A DNA stretch of 64,000 nt from positions 1-64,000 of the forward strand of contig CAJXJR010000007.1 in NCBI GenBank assembly GCA_913055155.1, written 5' to 3'. Each line of letters starts with the position of its first letter. Positions within the stretch are counted from its first letter, which is position 1. Origin of the DNA: an uncultured Erythrobacter sp. Lineage in GTDB: Bacteria > Pseudomonadota > Alphaproteobacteria > Sphingomonadales > Sphingomonadaceae. A program made the position numbers and the translations under genes. Shown here in pieces: positions 47,861 through 56,909 of the stretch. The notes under the pieces were generated by a model, which did no database searches, was not told the DNA's origin, and was given only the letters and a program-made list of their open reading frames with translations.

Positions 47861-49468
47861 ATGCACGACATTTCCAATGGCAACGCCAAGACCGTTTCGG
47901 ACGAGATCACGGTCGACGTGGCCATTATCGGCGCCGGGCCGGCAGGCCTGACGGCAGGATACCTGCTGACCAAGCAAGGCAAGTCGGTTGCGATCATCGA
48001 AAAGGACGCGACCTATGTCGGCGGCATCAGCCGCACGGTGGAGCACGAAGGCTATCGTTTCGATATCGGCGGCCACCGCTTCTTCTCGAAGAGCCAGCAG
48101 GTCGTCGACCTGTGGAACGAGATCCTGCCCGACGATTTCATCCAGCGCCCGCGCATGAGCCGCATCTATTACGAGGGCAAGTTCTACTCCTACCCGCTGC
48201 GCGCTTTCGAGGCGCTGCGCAACCTGGGCCTGTGGCGTTCCACCGTGTGCATGGCGAGCTACCTGAAAGCCAAGGCCTTCCCCAACAAGGACATCCGCAG
48301 TTTCGAGGACTGGACCAGCAACCAGTTCGGCAAGAAGCTCTATTCGATCTTCTTCAAGACCTACACCGAGAAGGTGTGGGGCATGCCCTGCAACGAGATG
48401 AGCGCCGACTGGGCCGCGCAGCGCATCAAGGGTCTGTCGCTGTGGGGCGCGGTGGTCGACGGGCTGAAGCGTTCGCTGGGCCTGAACAAGCTGAACGACG
48501 GCAGCGGCAAGCAGGCCAAGACCCTGCTGGAAACCTTCCGCTATCCGCGCCTTGGCCCCGGCATGATGTGGGAAGCCGCGCGCGACAAGATTATCGCTTC
48601 GGGCCACGGCCAGGTCATCATGGGCCATGCGCTGGAGCAACTCGCCAGCGATGGCGAGGGCGGCTGGCGCATGACCGCCAGCGCCGAAGACGGCAGCAAA
48701 GTCGTTATCCGCGCGAAGGACGCGATCAGTTCTGCCCCGATGCGCCAGCTGGCAGCGCGCATGCACCCGCTGCCCGAAACGACGCTTGAGGCAAGCAACC
48801 TGAAATACCGCGACTTCCTGACCGTGGCGCTGATGATCAGGAGCGAGGACCTGTTCCCCGACAACTGGATCTACATCCACGATTCCAAGGTTAAGGTGGG
48901 CCGGGTGCAGAACTTCCGTTCGTGGTCGCCCGAAATGGTGCCCGATCAGGACGTGGCCTGCGTGGGCCTGGAATACTTCTGCTTCGAAGGCGACGGACTG
49001 TGGTCGATGGACGACGATGATCTGGTCGAACTGGCCAAGCAGGAAATGGACATCCTCGGTCTCGTTGCGCCTGACAAGGTGATCGGCGGCGCCGTGGTGC
49101 GGCAGGAAAAGGCCTATCCCGTCTATGACGAGGACTATGCCGCCAATGTCGAGGCCATGCGCACCGAGCTGGAAGCGAAGTACCCGACGCTGCACCTTGT
49201 GGGGCGCAACGGCATGCACCGCTACAACAACCAGGACCACGCCATGATGACCGCCATGCTGACGGTGGAGAACATCCTTGCCGGGGCCCGCGTCTACGAC
49301 ACCTGGTGCGTCAACGAAGATGCCGAATACCACGAGGCGGGCGACGAAGGGGCCGAGAAGGCCCTGCCCGAAAGCCGGAAGGCCGTGAGCGAAGACCAGG
49401 CCGCAGCGCTCAATTCCGTGCGCGACGTGCCGGAACGTGTGTCCGCTGACGACAAGAAGGCTGCCTGA
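47861..49468 (+). CDS. UGM-like FAD/NAD(P)-binding protein
   Basis: A 535-residue flavoprotein: N-terminal VAIIGAGPAGLTAGYLL, DIGGHRFFSKS (a UDP-galactopyranose-mutase-like GGH segment) and a C-terminal GRNGMHRYNNQDHAMMT region. Proteins of this type accompany GtrA and glycosyltransferases in lipid-linked sugar loci. A mutase-like action on a nucleotide sugar or polyprenyl-sugar is possible. It starts a three-gene run with GtrA and an STT3-like protein. Confidence 0.82.
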   Translation: MHDISNGNAKTVSDEITVDVAIIGAGPAGLTAGYLLTKQGKSVAIIEKDATYVGGISRTVEHEGYRFDIGGHRFFSKSQQVVDLWNEILPDDFIQRPRMSRIYYEGKFYSYPLRAFEALRNLGLWRSTVCMASYLKAKAFPNKDIRSFEDWTSNQFGKKLYSIFFKTYTEKVWGMPCNEMSADWAAQRIKGLSLWGAVVDGLKRSLGLNKLNDGSGKQAKTLLETFRYPRLGPGMMWEAARDKIIASGHGQVIMGHALEQLASDGEGGWRMTASAEDGSKVVIRAKDAISSAPMRQLAARMHPLPETTLEASNLKYRDFLTVALMIRSEDLFPDNWIYIHDSKVKVGRVQNFRSWSPEMVPDQDVACVGLEYFCFEGDGLWSMDDDDLVELAKQEMDILGLVAPDKVIGGAVVRQEKAYPVYDEDYAANVEAMRTELEAKYPTLHLVGRNGMHRYNNQDHAMMTAMLTVENILAGARVYDTWCVNEDAEYHEAGDEGAEKALPESRKAVSEDQAAALNSVRDVPERVSADDKKAA

Positions 49469-49472
49469 CACC

Positions 49473-49874
49473 ATGCCCGCCGTGCTGATGCGCATGATCG
49501 ATACGCGCCTGCTGCGCTACCTGCTGGCCAGCGTCGGCGCGCTGGCCGTGGACATGGGCAGCTTCCTGATCCTGTTGTCGCTCGGCATGTGGGCAGCGGC
49601 GGCCTCTGCCGTGGGATACTGCCTTGGCATCGTGGCGCACTGGCTGATGAGCAGCCGCGCGGTGTTCGTGGGCAACGTGGCCGAACGCGGCGCTGCGCGC
49701 ACGAAGCAGAAGGCGCTGTTCGTGATTTCCGCGCTGGTCGGCCTTGGCCTGACCACGGCGATTGTCTGGGCCGGCGATGCCAGCGGCTTCGACCCGCGCC
49801 TGGCCAAGCTGGTGGCGATTGCCGTCAGCTTCACCGCTACATGGCTCCTACGCAGCCGCGTGGTTTTCCGTTAG
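49473..49874 (+). CDS. GtrA-family membrane protein
   Basis: A 133-residue protein with four membrane helices. GtrA proteins are thought to flip polyprenyl-phosphate sugars across the inner membrane. Typical are LASVGALAVDMGSFLILL, LGIVAHWLMSSRAVF and SFTATWLLRSRVVF. It lies four bases after the flavoprotein gene; no strong ribosome-binding site is seen, suggesting coupling. Confidence 0.87.
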   Translation: MPAVLMRMIDTRLLRYLLASVGALAVDMGSFLILLSLGMWAAAASAVGYCLGIVAHWLMSSRAVFVGNVAERGAARTKQKALFVISALVGLGLTTAIVWAGDASGFDPRLAKLVAIAVSFTATWLLRSRVVFR

Positions 49875-49886
49875 AGACCGCCTCCG

Positions 49887-51629
49887 ATGAGTGGTCGGGG
49901 GTTCAACTGGCGCGTATTCGTGCGCACCTGGCAGGCGGTGCTGGCCGTGTGGCTGGCCTATGCACTGGTGCGCCTTGCGATCCAGCCGCTGCTCGGCTGG
50001 GACCCGGTCGGCCCTGACGACTGGACGCGCCTGCTGGAAGTGCGCGCGTGGCTGAACGGGCAACATTTCTGGGACGTTACCCAATACCGCATGAACCCGC
50101 CGGAGGGCTTCTCCATGCACTGGTCGCGGCTGGTGGACCTGCCACTGGCTGCGCTGGCGCTCGTATTCGGCGAGACCGTGGCCATGGCGCTGGTGCCGCT
50201 CATCTGGCTGATCCCTGCGCTGTTCGCCTTGCGCGCCATCATGCTGCGGCTGGACTTTCCGCCGCTCGCCTTTGCCTTCGGCCTCGTGATCCTGCCGCTG
50301 TTCCCGCTGCTGCCGGGCAACTTCGCGCCCATGCGGATCGACCACCACGCGCCGCAAGCCGTGCTGGCGCTGGTCTGCGCCGCGCTGCTGATCCGTGACA
50401 GCCGGTGGAGCGCGGTTGCAGGAGGGCTGTGCGCAGCCGCCTGGGTGGTGATCTCGCTGGAAGGGTTGCCGCTGGTAGCCGTGCTCGCCGGGCTTTACGG
50501 GGTGCGCTACTGGTTTGGCGAGCGGACTCTGCTGCCGTGGTTCTTGGCTGCGCTGGCTGTGGGTGCTGCAGTGCTGAATTATGTCACGCGCGGGCCGCTC
50601 GACACCGCCTATTGCGATGTGCTGTTGCCCGGCCACGTGCTGACCTTCACCGCTGCCGCCGTGATCGCCGCGATCATTCCCTTCCTGCCGTGGCAAGACC
50701 GGGTGCAGGGACGCGTGATCGCGCTGGGGGCGATGGGCCTCGTCTGCCTGCAACTGGCGACCACGCTGCTGGGGCCCTGCGCCACCAATCCGATGGCACA
50801 GCTCGATCCCGTGCTGCAGACCTACTGGCACGGTTACATCACCGAAGGCCTGCCGATCTGGAAGCAGCCGGTCTCGGTTGCGCTGATGCTGGCGTGGACC
50901 ATTGCCATCATCGTGGCTGGCTGGTGGCGCGCGCATTGCTGCGGCCTGTTCCACCAGGGTCGCGCGCTGTCCTGCACCCTGTATTTCCTCTTCGCGCTGG
51001 CGGCGGGCCTGTACTCGCTGCTGGTGATGCGCGAGGGCACCGTGGCGCAATTGCTGGCGATCCCCTTCGCCGCCTTGCTGATGGCAGAGTTCCTGCCCAA
51101 GGCCCGCGCGCTGGCCTCGCCCGTGCCGCGCGTGCTGGCGACGCTGGCCGCGGTGGGCCTCGCCACGCCGCTGTTCGCCAGCGCCTTTGCCAAGCCGCTG
51201 GACAGGCAGTTCCCGATGGCCACCATGACGCCGGACACGCTGGCGCTGATCGAGCGCGGGGAGTGCGACTATGCGCGCCTCGCCACGCTGGACCCCGGCG
51301 TGGTGTTCGCGCCGCTTGACGCCGGGCCTGAAATCCTCGGGCGAACCGACCACACGGTTGTTGCTGCCAGCTATCATCGCAATCAGCGGCCCATGGTGGA
51401 CGTGCTGAACGCGCTGACCGGACCGGCGGAGCAGGCGCATGCCGTGGTCGACAGCTACGGGGTGGACTACGTGGCGATCTGCGGCGCGGCATCCGATGTT
51501 GCGCTGTATCGCACGGCTGCGCCCGATAATTTCGCCAATGCGCTGGTTTCGGGCGATGTGCCTGACTGGCTGCAGCGTGAGGAAGCGGCCAGCGAAGGCG
51601 CGCTACGTGTCTACCGCGTCATCCGTTAA
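49887..51629 (+). CDS. STT3/PglB-like GT-C membrane protein
   Basis: A 580-residue protein with about 12 membrane helices and a short C-terminal soluble part. PDDWTR (43-48) matches the first Asp motif of STT3/PglB/AglB enzymes, MHWSRLVDLPLA the loop after it, and MRIDHHAPQAVLAL the D-H-H motif of the second catalytic loop. No WWDYG acceptor-binding motif is visible; the tail has GVDYVAIC. It may transfer a lipid-linked sugar to a target other than the N-x-S/T sequon. It is co-directional with GtrA and the UGM-like gene and shares 4 bases with convergent msrB. Confidence 0.75.
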   Translation: MSGRGFNWRVFVRTWQAVLAVWLAYALVRLAIQPLLGWDPVGPDDWTRLLEVRAWLNGQHFWDVTQYRMNPPEGFSMHWSRLVDLPLAALALVFGETVAMALVPLIWLIPALFALRAIMLRLDFPPLAFAFGLVILPLFPLLPGNFAPMRIDHHAPQAVLALVCAALLIRDSRWSAVAGGLCAAAWVVISLEGLPLVAVLAGLYGVRYWFGERTLLPWFLAALAVGAAVLNYVTRGPLDTAYCDVLLPGHVLTFTAAAVIAAIIPFLPWQDRVQGRVIALGAMGLVCLQLATTLLGPCATNPMAQLDPVLQTYWHGYITEGLPIWKQPVSVALMLAWTIAIIVAGWWRAHCCGLFHQGRALSCTLYFLFALAAGLYSLLVMREGTVAQLLAIPFAALLMAEFLPKARALASPVPRVLATLAAVGLATPLFASAFAKPLDRQFPMATMTPDTLALIERGECDYARLATLDPGVVFAPLDAGPEILGRTDHTVVAASYHRNQRPMVDVLNALTGPAEQAHAVVDSYGVDYVAICGAASDVALYRTAAPDNFANALVSGDVPDWLQREEAASEGALRVYRVIR

Positions 51630-52126
51630 GCGGGACGGAAATCCAGCACCACGCCGTTGATGCAGTGGCGGTGGCCGGTCGGTTCCGGCCCGTCGTTGAA
51701 GCGGTGGCCCAGGTGGCCTCCGCAATCGGCGCAATGTTCCTCGGTGCGCGGATAGCCGAGCAGGTGATCGGTCGAATAGCCCACGGCGCCGCTGTCGATT
51801 GCGCGCCAGAAGCTGGGCCAGCCGGTGCCGCTATCGTACTTGTGCGCGCTGGAGAACAGTGCATTGCCGCACCCCACGCAGTGATAGGTGCCGCGGCGAT
51901 GCTCGTCGTTCATCGGCGAGGTGTAGGCGCGTTCTGTCGCCGCCTCGCGCAGAACGCGGTACTGCATGGAGGTGAGACGGCGGCGCCATTCGGCATCGGT
52001 GCGGGTAACGGGGAAGTTGCCCTGCGCCAGGGCGCTTTCGCTGCCGCATGCGGCAAGCACGGGGAAGGATGCCCCGGCACCAAGCCAGGCAAGGGCGGAG
52101 CGGCGGGAAATCGGGTTCTTGGTCAT
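51626..52126 (-). CDS. msrB: Exported peptide-methionine (R)-S-oxide reductase
   Basis: Repairs R-epimers of oxidised methionine. A 166-residue protein with a Tat signal (SRRSALAWLGAG) and a lipobox-like VLAAC (Cys at 27). Mature features: zinc CVGCG and CADCGG pairs, SGTGWPSFW, and catalytic Cys in RHCINGVVLDF. I chose the ATG at 52126 so that the Tat motif is at the N terminus; a TTG further up at 52144 overlaps the ABC permease stop and is less likely. Pairs in function with exported msrA at 20217. Confidence 0.92.
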   Translation of the reverse strand: MTKNPISRRSALAWLGAGASFPVLAACGSESALAQGNFPVTRTDAEWRRRLTSMQYRVLREAATERAYTSPMNDEHRRGTYHCVGCGNALFSSAHKYDSGTGWPSFWRAIDSGAVGYSTDHLLGYPRTEEHCADCGGHLGHRFNDGPEPTGHRHCINGVVLDFRPA

Positions 52127-52136
52127 GACATGGACT

Positions 52137-53399
52137 CTATGCAATCGGGGCCGAACTGTTCCTGAACATACCCCCGAGCAGCTTCAGCAGCGAGCGGGAC
52201 TTTCGGCCCCCGCGCGGGCCGCTGTTCATCACCCGCTTGCGGAACAGGCTGGCGCCTGCTTTCACGAACAGGGCCACGCACAAGGCCTGCCAGGCCAGCG
52301 CCACAACGTGCGGCCAGATCGCTTCGTCGACGGCCGCGCGTGCCACCATGGCGAAGGGCGAGGAAAGGGGGAATGCCATGGCCGTGTATTCGAGCCAGCC
52401 CCCCCGATCGGTTACAGCCAGGCTGGCGAAAAAGAACACCAGGATCTGGAACATCGTTGCCGGCATCGACAGCGTCTGCACTTCGCGCACCGTGGTCGCC
52501 AAGGAACCGACGGCAAGGAAGATCGAGCCCAAGAGCAGGTAGCCCATGCCGAAATAGGCGGCGAACAGCAGGAAGAACATCGGCCAGCCCACGCCCGGGT
52601 TGGCATAGTCCGACAGCGACACGCCGCCCGCGGTCAGGATGGCAAAGCCGGTGCTGCCCCACACGGCGATGCCGACCACCGAAATACCCAGCATGGCAAA
52701 CAACTTGCCCAGGAACACCGCGTCCATCGGGATGGCGGCGGCCAGGATCTCTATGATCTTGTTGCCTTTCTCCTCCACCAGGTTGGAGAGCACCATGCTC
52801 GCCAGCAGCATGATCAGCAGGAAAAGCAGCAACTGCCCGCCTTGCGCCGTGTGCAGGCGCCCTGAATTCTGCGAGGCGCCGCTGGTCTCCACCGTGGTGG
52901 TGGCCACCGGGGGATAACTTTGCGCGCCGGGGGTGGCGGCTTGTGCTGCCACCAGCGCGACCATGCCCTGCCAGCGCACCAGCCGGCCTGCGGTGGCGGT
53001 GAGTTCGGGGGCTTGCGGCGTGCCGGTGACCACGGCGGCGAAGCTGCCTTCGCCGTTTTCCAGGTAGTCGATAGCGTCGAAAGTCTCGTCCGGGGCCAGC
53101 CGCTTCACTTCCACCATGCGCGGCACGGCAGGGCCGATCAACTGGCGCACCTCTTCGCGCGCGGCCAGCATGGCATCGACGTCGCTCGCCTCCATGGCGA
53201 TGCCGACATCGGCGGCAGACGCTTCAGACTGCACCTGCGCGCCAACGCCGCCTGCCAGCGCCATCACGGCGACCGGGAACAGCGGGCCGAGGAGGAAGAA
53301 GATGAAGGCGCGGCTGAACAGGATGGCGGTGAAATCGCGCCGTGCGATCACGAAGGCCGCGCGCCAGATGGACAGCCTGCCGCCGTTCTGCACGCTCAT
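52137..53399 (-). CDS. ABC transporter permease, NatB-like
   Basis: A 420-residue membrane protein. One N-terminal helix (SRAFIFFLLGPLFPVAVMAL), a large extracytoplasmic domain (about 55-190), then five or six helices (LLLFLLIMLLASMVLSNLVEEK). EEKGNKIIEILAAA is a typical NatB/ABC-2 segment. The export substrate is unknown. Its start overlaps the ATPase stop by four bases. Confidence 0.88.
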   Translation of the reverse strand: MSVQNGGRLSIWRAAFVIARRDFTAILFSRAFIFFLLGPLFPVAVMALAGGVGAQVQSEASAADVGIAMEASDVDAMLAAREEVRQLIGPAVPRMVEVKRLAPDETFDAIDYLENGEGSFAAVVTGTPQAPELTATAGRLVRWQGMVALVAAQAATPGAQSYPPVATTTVETSGASQNSGRLHTAQGGQLLLFLLIMLLASMVLSNLVEEKGNKIIEILAAAIPMDAVFLGKLFAMLGISVVGIAVWGSTGFAILTAGGVSLSDYANPGVGWPMFFLLFAAYFGMGYLLLGSIFLAVGSLATTVREVQTLSMPATMFQILVFFFASLAVTDRGGWLEYTAMAFPLSSPFAMVARAAVDEAIWPHVVALAWQALCVALFVKAGASLFRKRVMNSGPRGGRKSRSLLKLLGGMFRNSSAPIA

Positions 53400-54376
53400 G
53401 CCTCATCTCCTTCGCTGCCGGTGACGATTTCCTGTGCCGCCGCTTCGCCCGCAATGGCGACAAAGGCATCGTGCAGGCCGGCTCGCTCGATGGAGAGCGA
53501 CTGGATGCCGGCCTCGCCTTCGATCAGCGCCTTCAGCAGCGGTTCGATGCCGCTGTCGGGCAGCGGGAAATAGAAAAAGTCGCCCACCTGCCGCGTCTCC
53601 GCGGGCAAGGCCGCGCGCCAGGGCCCCTCGCGCTTGCGGGTTTCGAGGCGTACCTGCGCCGGAATGCGGTCGCGCGCTTCCTCCACGCTGCCGGCATAGG
53701 GCACCTTGCCGCCGGCGATGATGGCAATGCCTTCGCACAGCCGCTCTGCATGGGCGATGACGTGGGTGGAAAAGATCACCGTGGTTCCCTTGTCGGCAAG
53801 GCCGCGGATCAGCTGTTCCAGCTTGCCCTGGTTGATCGCGTCGAGGCCGCTGAACGGCTCGTCGAACACCACCAGCTTGGGCTCGTGCACCAGCGTGCCC
53901 AGCAGCTGCACGGTCTGCGCCATGCCCTTGGACAGCTGACGGATCTGCTTGTCGATGGCGTGGCCCAGGCCGTGGGCTTCCATCAGTTCCTTGCCGCGCT
54001 GGCGGCCAACGTCGAGCGGCAGGCCGCGCAGCGCGCCCATGAAGCCGATCGCCTCGTAAGCCTTCATCGCCGGATAGAGGCCGCGCTCCTCCGGCAGGTA
54101 GCCGATCAGCCGCGCGACGTCCTGCGGGTTTTCCGCGCCCAGCACGCGGCGATAGCCTTCGTCCGGGTCGATGATCCCCAGCAGCATGCGTAAAGACGTG
54201 GTCTTGCCCGCGCCATTCGGGCCAAGCACGCCGTAGATCGCGCCTTCGGGCACGGAAATGTCCACGCCGTCCACCGCCAGCGTGCCGTCGAACCGCTTGA
54301 CGAGGCCGCGCGCCTCGATTGCCAGATTGCGGGCGCTTTCCACGCTCGCAGTGAACTCACCAGTCGCCATGTCCAT
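53396..54376 (-). CDS. ABC transporter ATP-binding protein, NatA-like
   Basis: A 326-residue ATPase. Walker A is GPNGAGKTT, the signature is LSKGMAQ (unusual for the consensus LSGGQ but common in NatA-like exporters), Walker B is LVVFDEPFSGLD, and the H-loop is FSTHV. A C-terminal domain of about 90 residues follows. It powers the adjacent permease. The first ATG at 54376 is used; another at 54370 (MATGEF) is possible. Confidence 0.9.
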   Translation of the reverse strand: MDMATGEFTASVESARNLAIEARGLVKRFDGTLAVDGVDISVPEGAIYGVLGPNGAGKTTSLRMLLGIIDPDEGYRRVLGAENPQDVARLIGYLPEERGLYPAMKAYEAIGFMGALRGLPLDVGRQRGKELMEAHGLGHAIDKQIRQLSKGMAQTVQLLGTLVHEPKLVVFDEPFSGLDAINQGKLEQLIRGLADKGTTVIFSTHVIAHAERLCEGIAIIAGGKVPYAGSVEEARDRIPAQVRLETRKREGPWRAALPAETRQVGDFFYFPLPDSGIEPLLKALIEGEAGIQSLSIERAGLHDAFVAIAGEAAAQEIVTGSEGDEA

Positions 54377-54421
54377 GGTGTATCAGCTAATGCGGAGGAA
54401 TGAACGGGTTGGGCGCGCATT

Positions 54422-55489
54422 ATGGTTAACGGTGGCGATACCATTTCGCTTGAGGATGGCCTGAAGGCGGAAGCGCGCGAGCTGGGGTTCGTGGCCGTCG
54501 GGATCGCGCCTGCCACGGACGACCCGCTGCGCGCGGAGCGCCTGCACCAGTGGCTGGATGCAGGCTTCCACGGCGACATGGGCTGGATGCAGGACCGCGC
54601 CGACGTGCGCCAGGGGCCGCAGAGCATGTGGCCGGCCGCGACGAGCGTGATCGCGCTGGGCATGAGCTACGCGCCCGACATCGATCCGCTGGCACCTGTT
54701 GAAATGGCGCGCGAGGCGAAGATCTCGGTCTATGCCCAGGGTCGCGACTATCACGACGTGGTGAAGAAGGCGCTCAAGAAGCTGGCGCGCTGGCTGGTGG
54801 AGCAGCGCCCCGGCACCGAGCTCAAGGTTTTCGTCGATACCGCACCGGTGATGGAAAAGCCGCTGGGCGAGGCGGCAGGTATCGGCTGGCAGGGCAAGCA
54901 CACCAACCTCGTCTCCAGGAGCCACGGGAACTGGCTGTTCCTGGGGGCAATCTACACCACGCTTGAGCTTTCCCCCGACGCCCCGCACGCGGACCGCTGC
55001 GGTTCGTGCCGGGCGTGCCAGGACGCCTGCCCGACCGACGCGTTTCCTGAACCGTATCGGTTAGATGCGCGAAAGTGCATCTCCTATCTGACGATCGAAC
55101 ACAAGGGGCCGATCCCGCTCGAATTTCGCGAAGCCATCGGCAACCGCATCTACGGCTGCGACGATTGCCTGGCCGTGTGCCCGTGGAACAAGTTCGCCGA
55201 GACAGCCGCGCGCCACGCCAGGCTGGCGCCGCGAGAGGACTTGCTGGAGCCCGACCTGGGCGAACTGCTGGCGCTCGACGATGCGGCCTTCCGGGCAAAA
55301 TTTTCCGGTAGCCCGATCAAGCGGGTGGGGCGCGACCGCTTCGTGCGCAACTGCCTGATCGCGGCGGGCAACAGCGGCAATGCCGCGCTGCTGGGGCAGG
55401 TAGAGGCGCTGGCCGGCGATCCCGACCCGGTGGTGGCGGAGGCTGCCGAATGGGCGCTCGAAAGGCTCAAGAGCAATACAATGGGGTAG
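54422..55489 (+). CDS. queG: Epoxyqueuosine reductase
   Basis: Reduces epoxyqueuosine to queuosine in tRNA using cobalamin and two 4Fe-4S clusters. The 355 residues have the DUF1730 N-terminal domain, two ferredoxin-like motifs ([16 protein letters not shown] and [13 protein letters not shown]) and a C-terminal HEAT-like helical domain. It is divergent from the ABC operon across 45 bases. It ends just before a structured intergenic repeat. Confidence 0.95.
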   Translation: MVNGGDTISLEDGLKAEARELGFVAVGIAPATDDPLRAERLHQWLDAGFHGDMGWMQDRADVRQGPQSMWPAATSVIALGMSYAPDIDPLAPVEMAREAKISVYAQGRDYHDVVKKALKKLARWLVEQRPGTELKVFVDTAPVMEKPLGEAAGIGWQGKHTNLVSRSHGNWLFLGAIYTTLELSPDAPHADRCGSCRACQDACPTDAFPEPYRLDARKCISYLTIEHKGPIPLEFREAIGNRIYGCDDCLAVCPWNKFAETAARHARLAPREDLLEPDLGELLALDDAAFRAKFSGSPIKRVGRDRFVRNCLIAAGNSGNAALLGQVEALAGDPDPVVAEAAEWALERLKSNTMG

Positions 55490-55502
55490 GGCACCCGGTC
55501 GA

Positions 55503-55592
55503 CGCTTAGCCGACCGCAAGGGCGAACGCCCGCCCGCAGCGGGCGCAGCTTGCTGCGCGACTGGCGAGGACGCTCGCAAGGAGGTGCGAGCG
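55503..55592. repeat. Structured intergenic repeat, copy A
   Basis: A run of nested palindromes: CGCCCGCAGCGGGCG (55531-55545), GCGCAGC-TT-GCTGCGC (55543-55558) and CGCTCGCA-N6-TGCGAGCG (55571-55592). Segments CGACCGCAAGG, the CGCCCGC palindrome and GCGAGGACGC recur in the same order, inverted, at 61806-61920. It lies between two convergent genes, where it may also stop transcription. Confidence 0.75.
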
Positions 55593-55599
55593 AAAGAAG

Positions 55600-56823
55600 C
55601 TAAAGCATTTCCTTGAGCGGAACCTCTGTATCCATCAGCAGCTCGGGGTCGACCTGCGCGCGCGCCTTCACCAGCTTGCCGCCCTGCACGTAGTCCTTGG
55701 TGCGGTTCACCGCGTCCACTGCGATCACCACTCCGTCACGCAGGTAGATGACCGAGAAGCTGCGCTCTGCCGGGTCGCCGCGCAGCACCGTGGTGTCGTG
55801 ATTGATGCTGAGGCCGGCGGTCTGCAGCTTGAGGTCGTACTGGTTGGACCAGAACCACGGCATGGCATCGTAGGGCTGCGGATCCCCGCAGATCGCCCTG
55901 GCCACCGTGTTGGCCATGTCGTTTGCGTTCTGCACGCTTTCCAGCCGCACCACCGCGCCATCGGCATAGGGATTGGCATGGGCAGCGCAGTCGCCGATGG
56001 CATAGACCTTCTCGAGAATGGTGTGGCAGGTGTAGGAAACATCCACGCCGTTGGCCCCGGCAGCGCCAGCCGCGATCAGCGGTCCGACCGAAGGGACGAT
56101 GCCGATGCCGACCACCACGGCATCGCAGGGAATGGTCTCCCCGTCGGCCAGGGTGACGCCGGTCACCTTGTCCTCGCCTTCCAGCCGTTCGACTTGGCAG
56201 CCCAGCCGCACGTCCACGCCTTGCCGCCGGTGTTCCTCCGCAAAGAAGTTCGACAGGTCTTCGCCCGCCACGCGCGAGAGCAGGCGGTCCTGCGCTTCGA
56301 TCAGCGTGACCTCGCAGCCCAGCTTGCGCAGCACGGCTGCGGCCTCCAGCCCGATGTAGCCCCCGCCAATCACCACGAACCGGTTTGCGCCGGCTTCAAG
56401 CTCTGCCTTCAGCTTGTCGACATCCTTGCGATCACGCACGGTGTGCACGCCGTCAAGCTGAGCGCCTGGGCAAGAAAGCCTTCGGGGGTCGCCACCGCCG
56501 CACCAGATTAGCCGCTCGTATCCCAGGCGCTCGCCAGAACCGAGCGTCACTTCCTTGAACTGGGGATCGATCTTGGAGACCGTCTCGCCGAGGGTCAGGC
56601 CAACGCCCTTGTCCGCCCAGAACTGTTCGGGCCGGATCAGGATGCGCTCGAAAGGCTTGTCGCCGGCCAGGTATTCCTTGGACAGCGGGGGGCGTTCGTA
56701 AGGCGGATTGGGATCCCGCCCGATCATCTGGATCGAGCCTTCGAAACCGCACTGGCGCAGGGCGATGGCAGCCTGCGCGCCGCCGTGCCCGGTGCCCACG
56801 ATGATCACATCATAACGGGTCAT
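55600..56823 (-). CDS. Ferredoxin-reductase-type FAD/NAD(P)H oxidoreductase
   Basis: A 407-residue flavoprotein like putidaredoxin/rubredoxin reductases. FAD-binding [34 protein letters not shown]-binding [19 protein letters not shown], and [10 protein letters not shown] are intact. It passes electrons from NADH to a ferredoxin, often serving cytochrome P450s or Rieske oxygenases; none are in this window. It is alone, between the repeat and gdhZ. Confidence 0.9.
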   Translation of the reverse strand: MTRYDVIIVGTGHGGAQAAIALRQCGFEGSIQMIGRDPNPPYERPPLSKEYLAGDKPFERILIRPEQFWADKGVGLTLGETVSKIDPQFKEVTLGSGERLGYERLIWCGGGDPRRLSCPGAQLDGVHTVRDRKDVDKLKAELEAGANRFVVIGGGYIGLEAAAVLRKLGCEVTLIEAQDRLLSRVAGEDLSNFFAEEHRRQGVDVRLGCQVERLEGEDKVTGVTLADGETIPCDAVVVGIGIVPSVGPLIAAGAAGANGVDVSYTCHTILEKVYAIGDCAAHANPYADGAVVRLESVQNANDMANTVARAICGDPQPYDAMPWFWSNQYDLKLQTAGLSINHDTTVLRGDPAERSFSVIYLRDGVVIAVDAVNRTKDYVQGGKLVKARAQVDPELLMDTEVPLKEML

Positions 56824-56909
56824 GGGATGAGCGGTTCGCCAATATTGACGCTTGCGTCAAGCACAATGCGGCGCGGCTGCTGCCAAGTGCGCCCGCCTGC
56901 CGCTGGCGC

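Noticed and set aside
52127-52144. TTG start for msrB six codons upstream
   Set aside because: It would overlap the ABC permease stop and put extra residues before the Tat motif; the ATG at 52126 is better.
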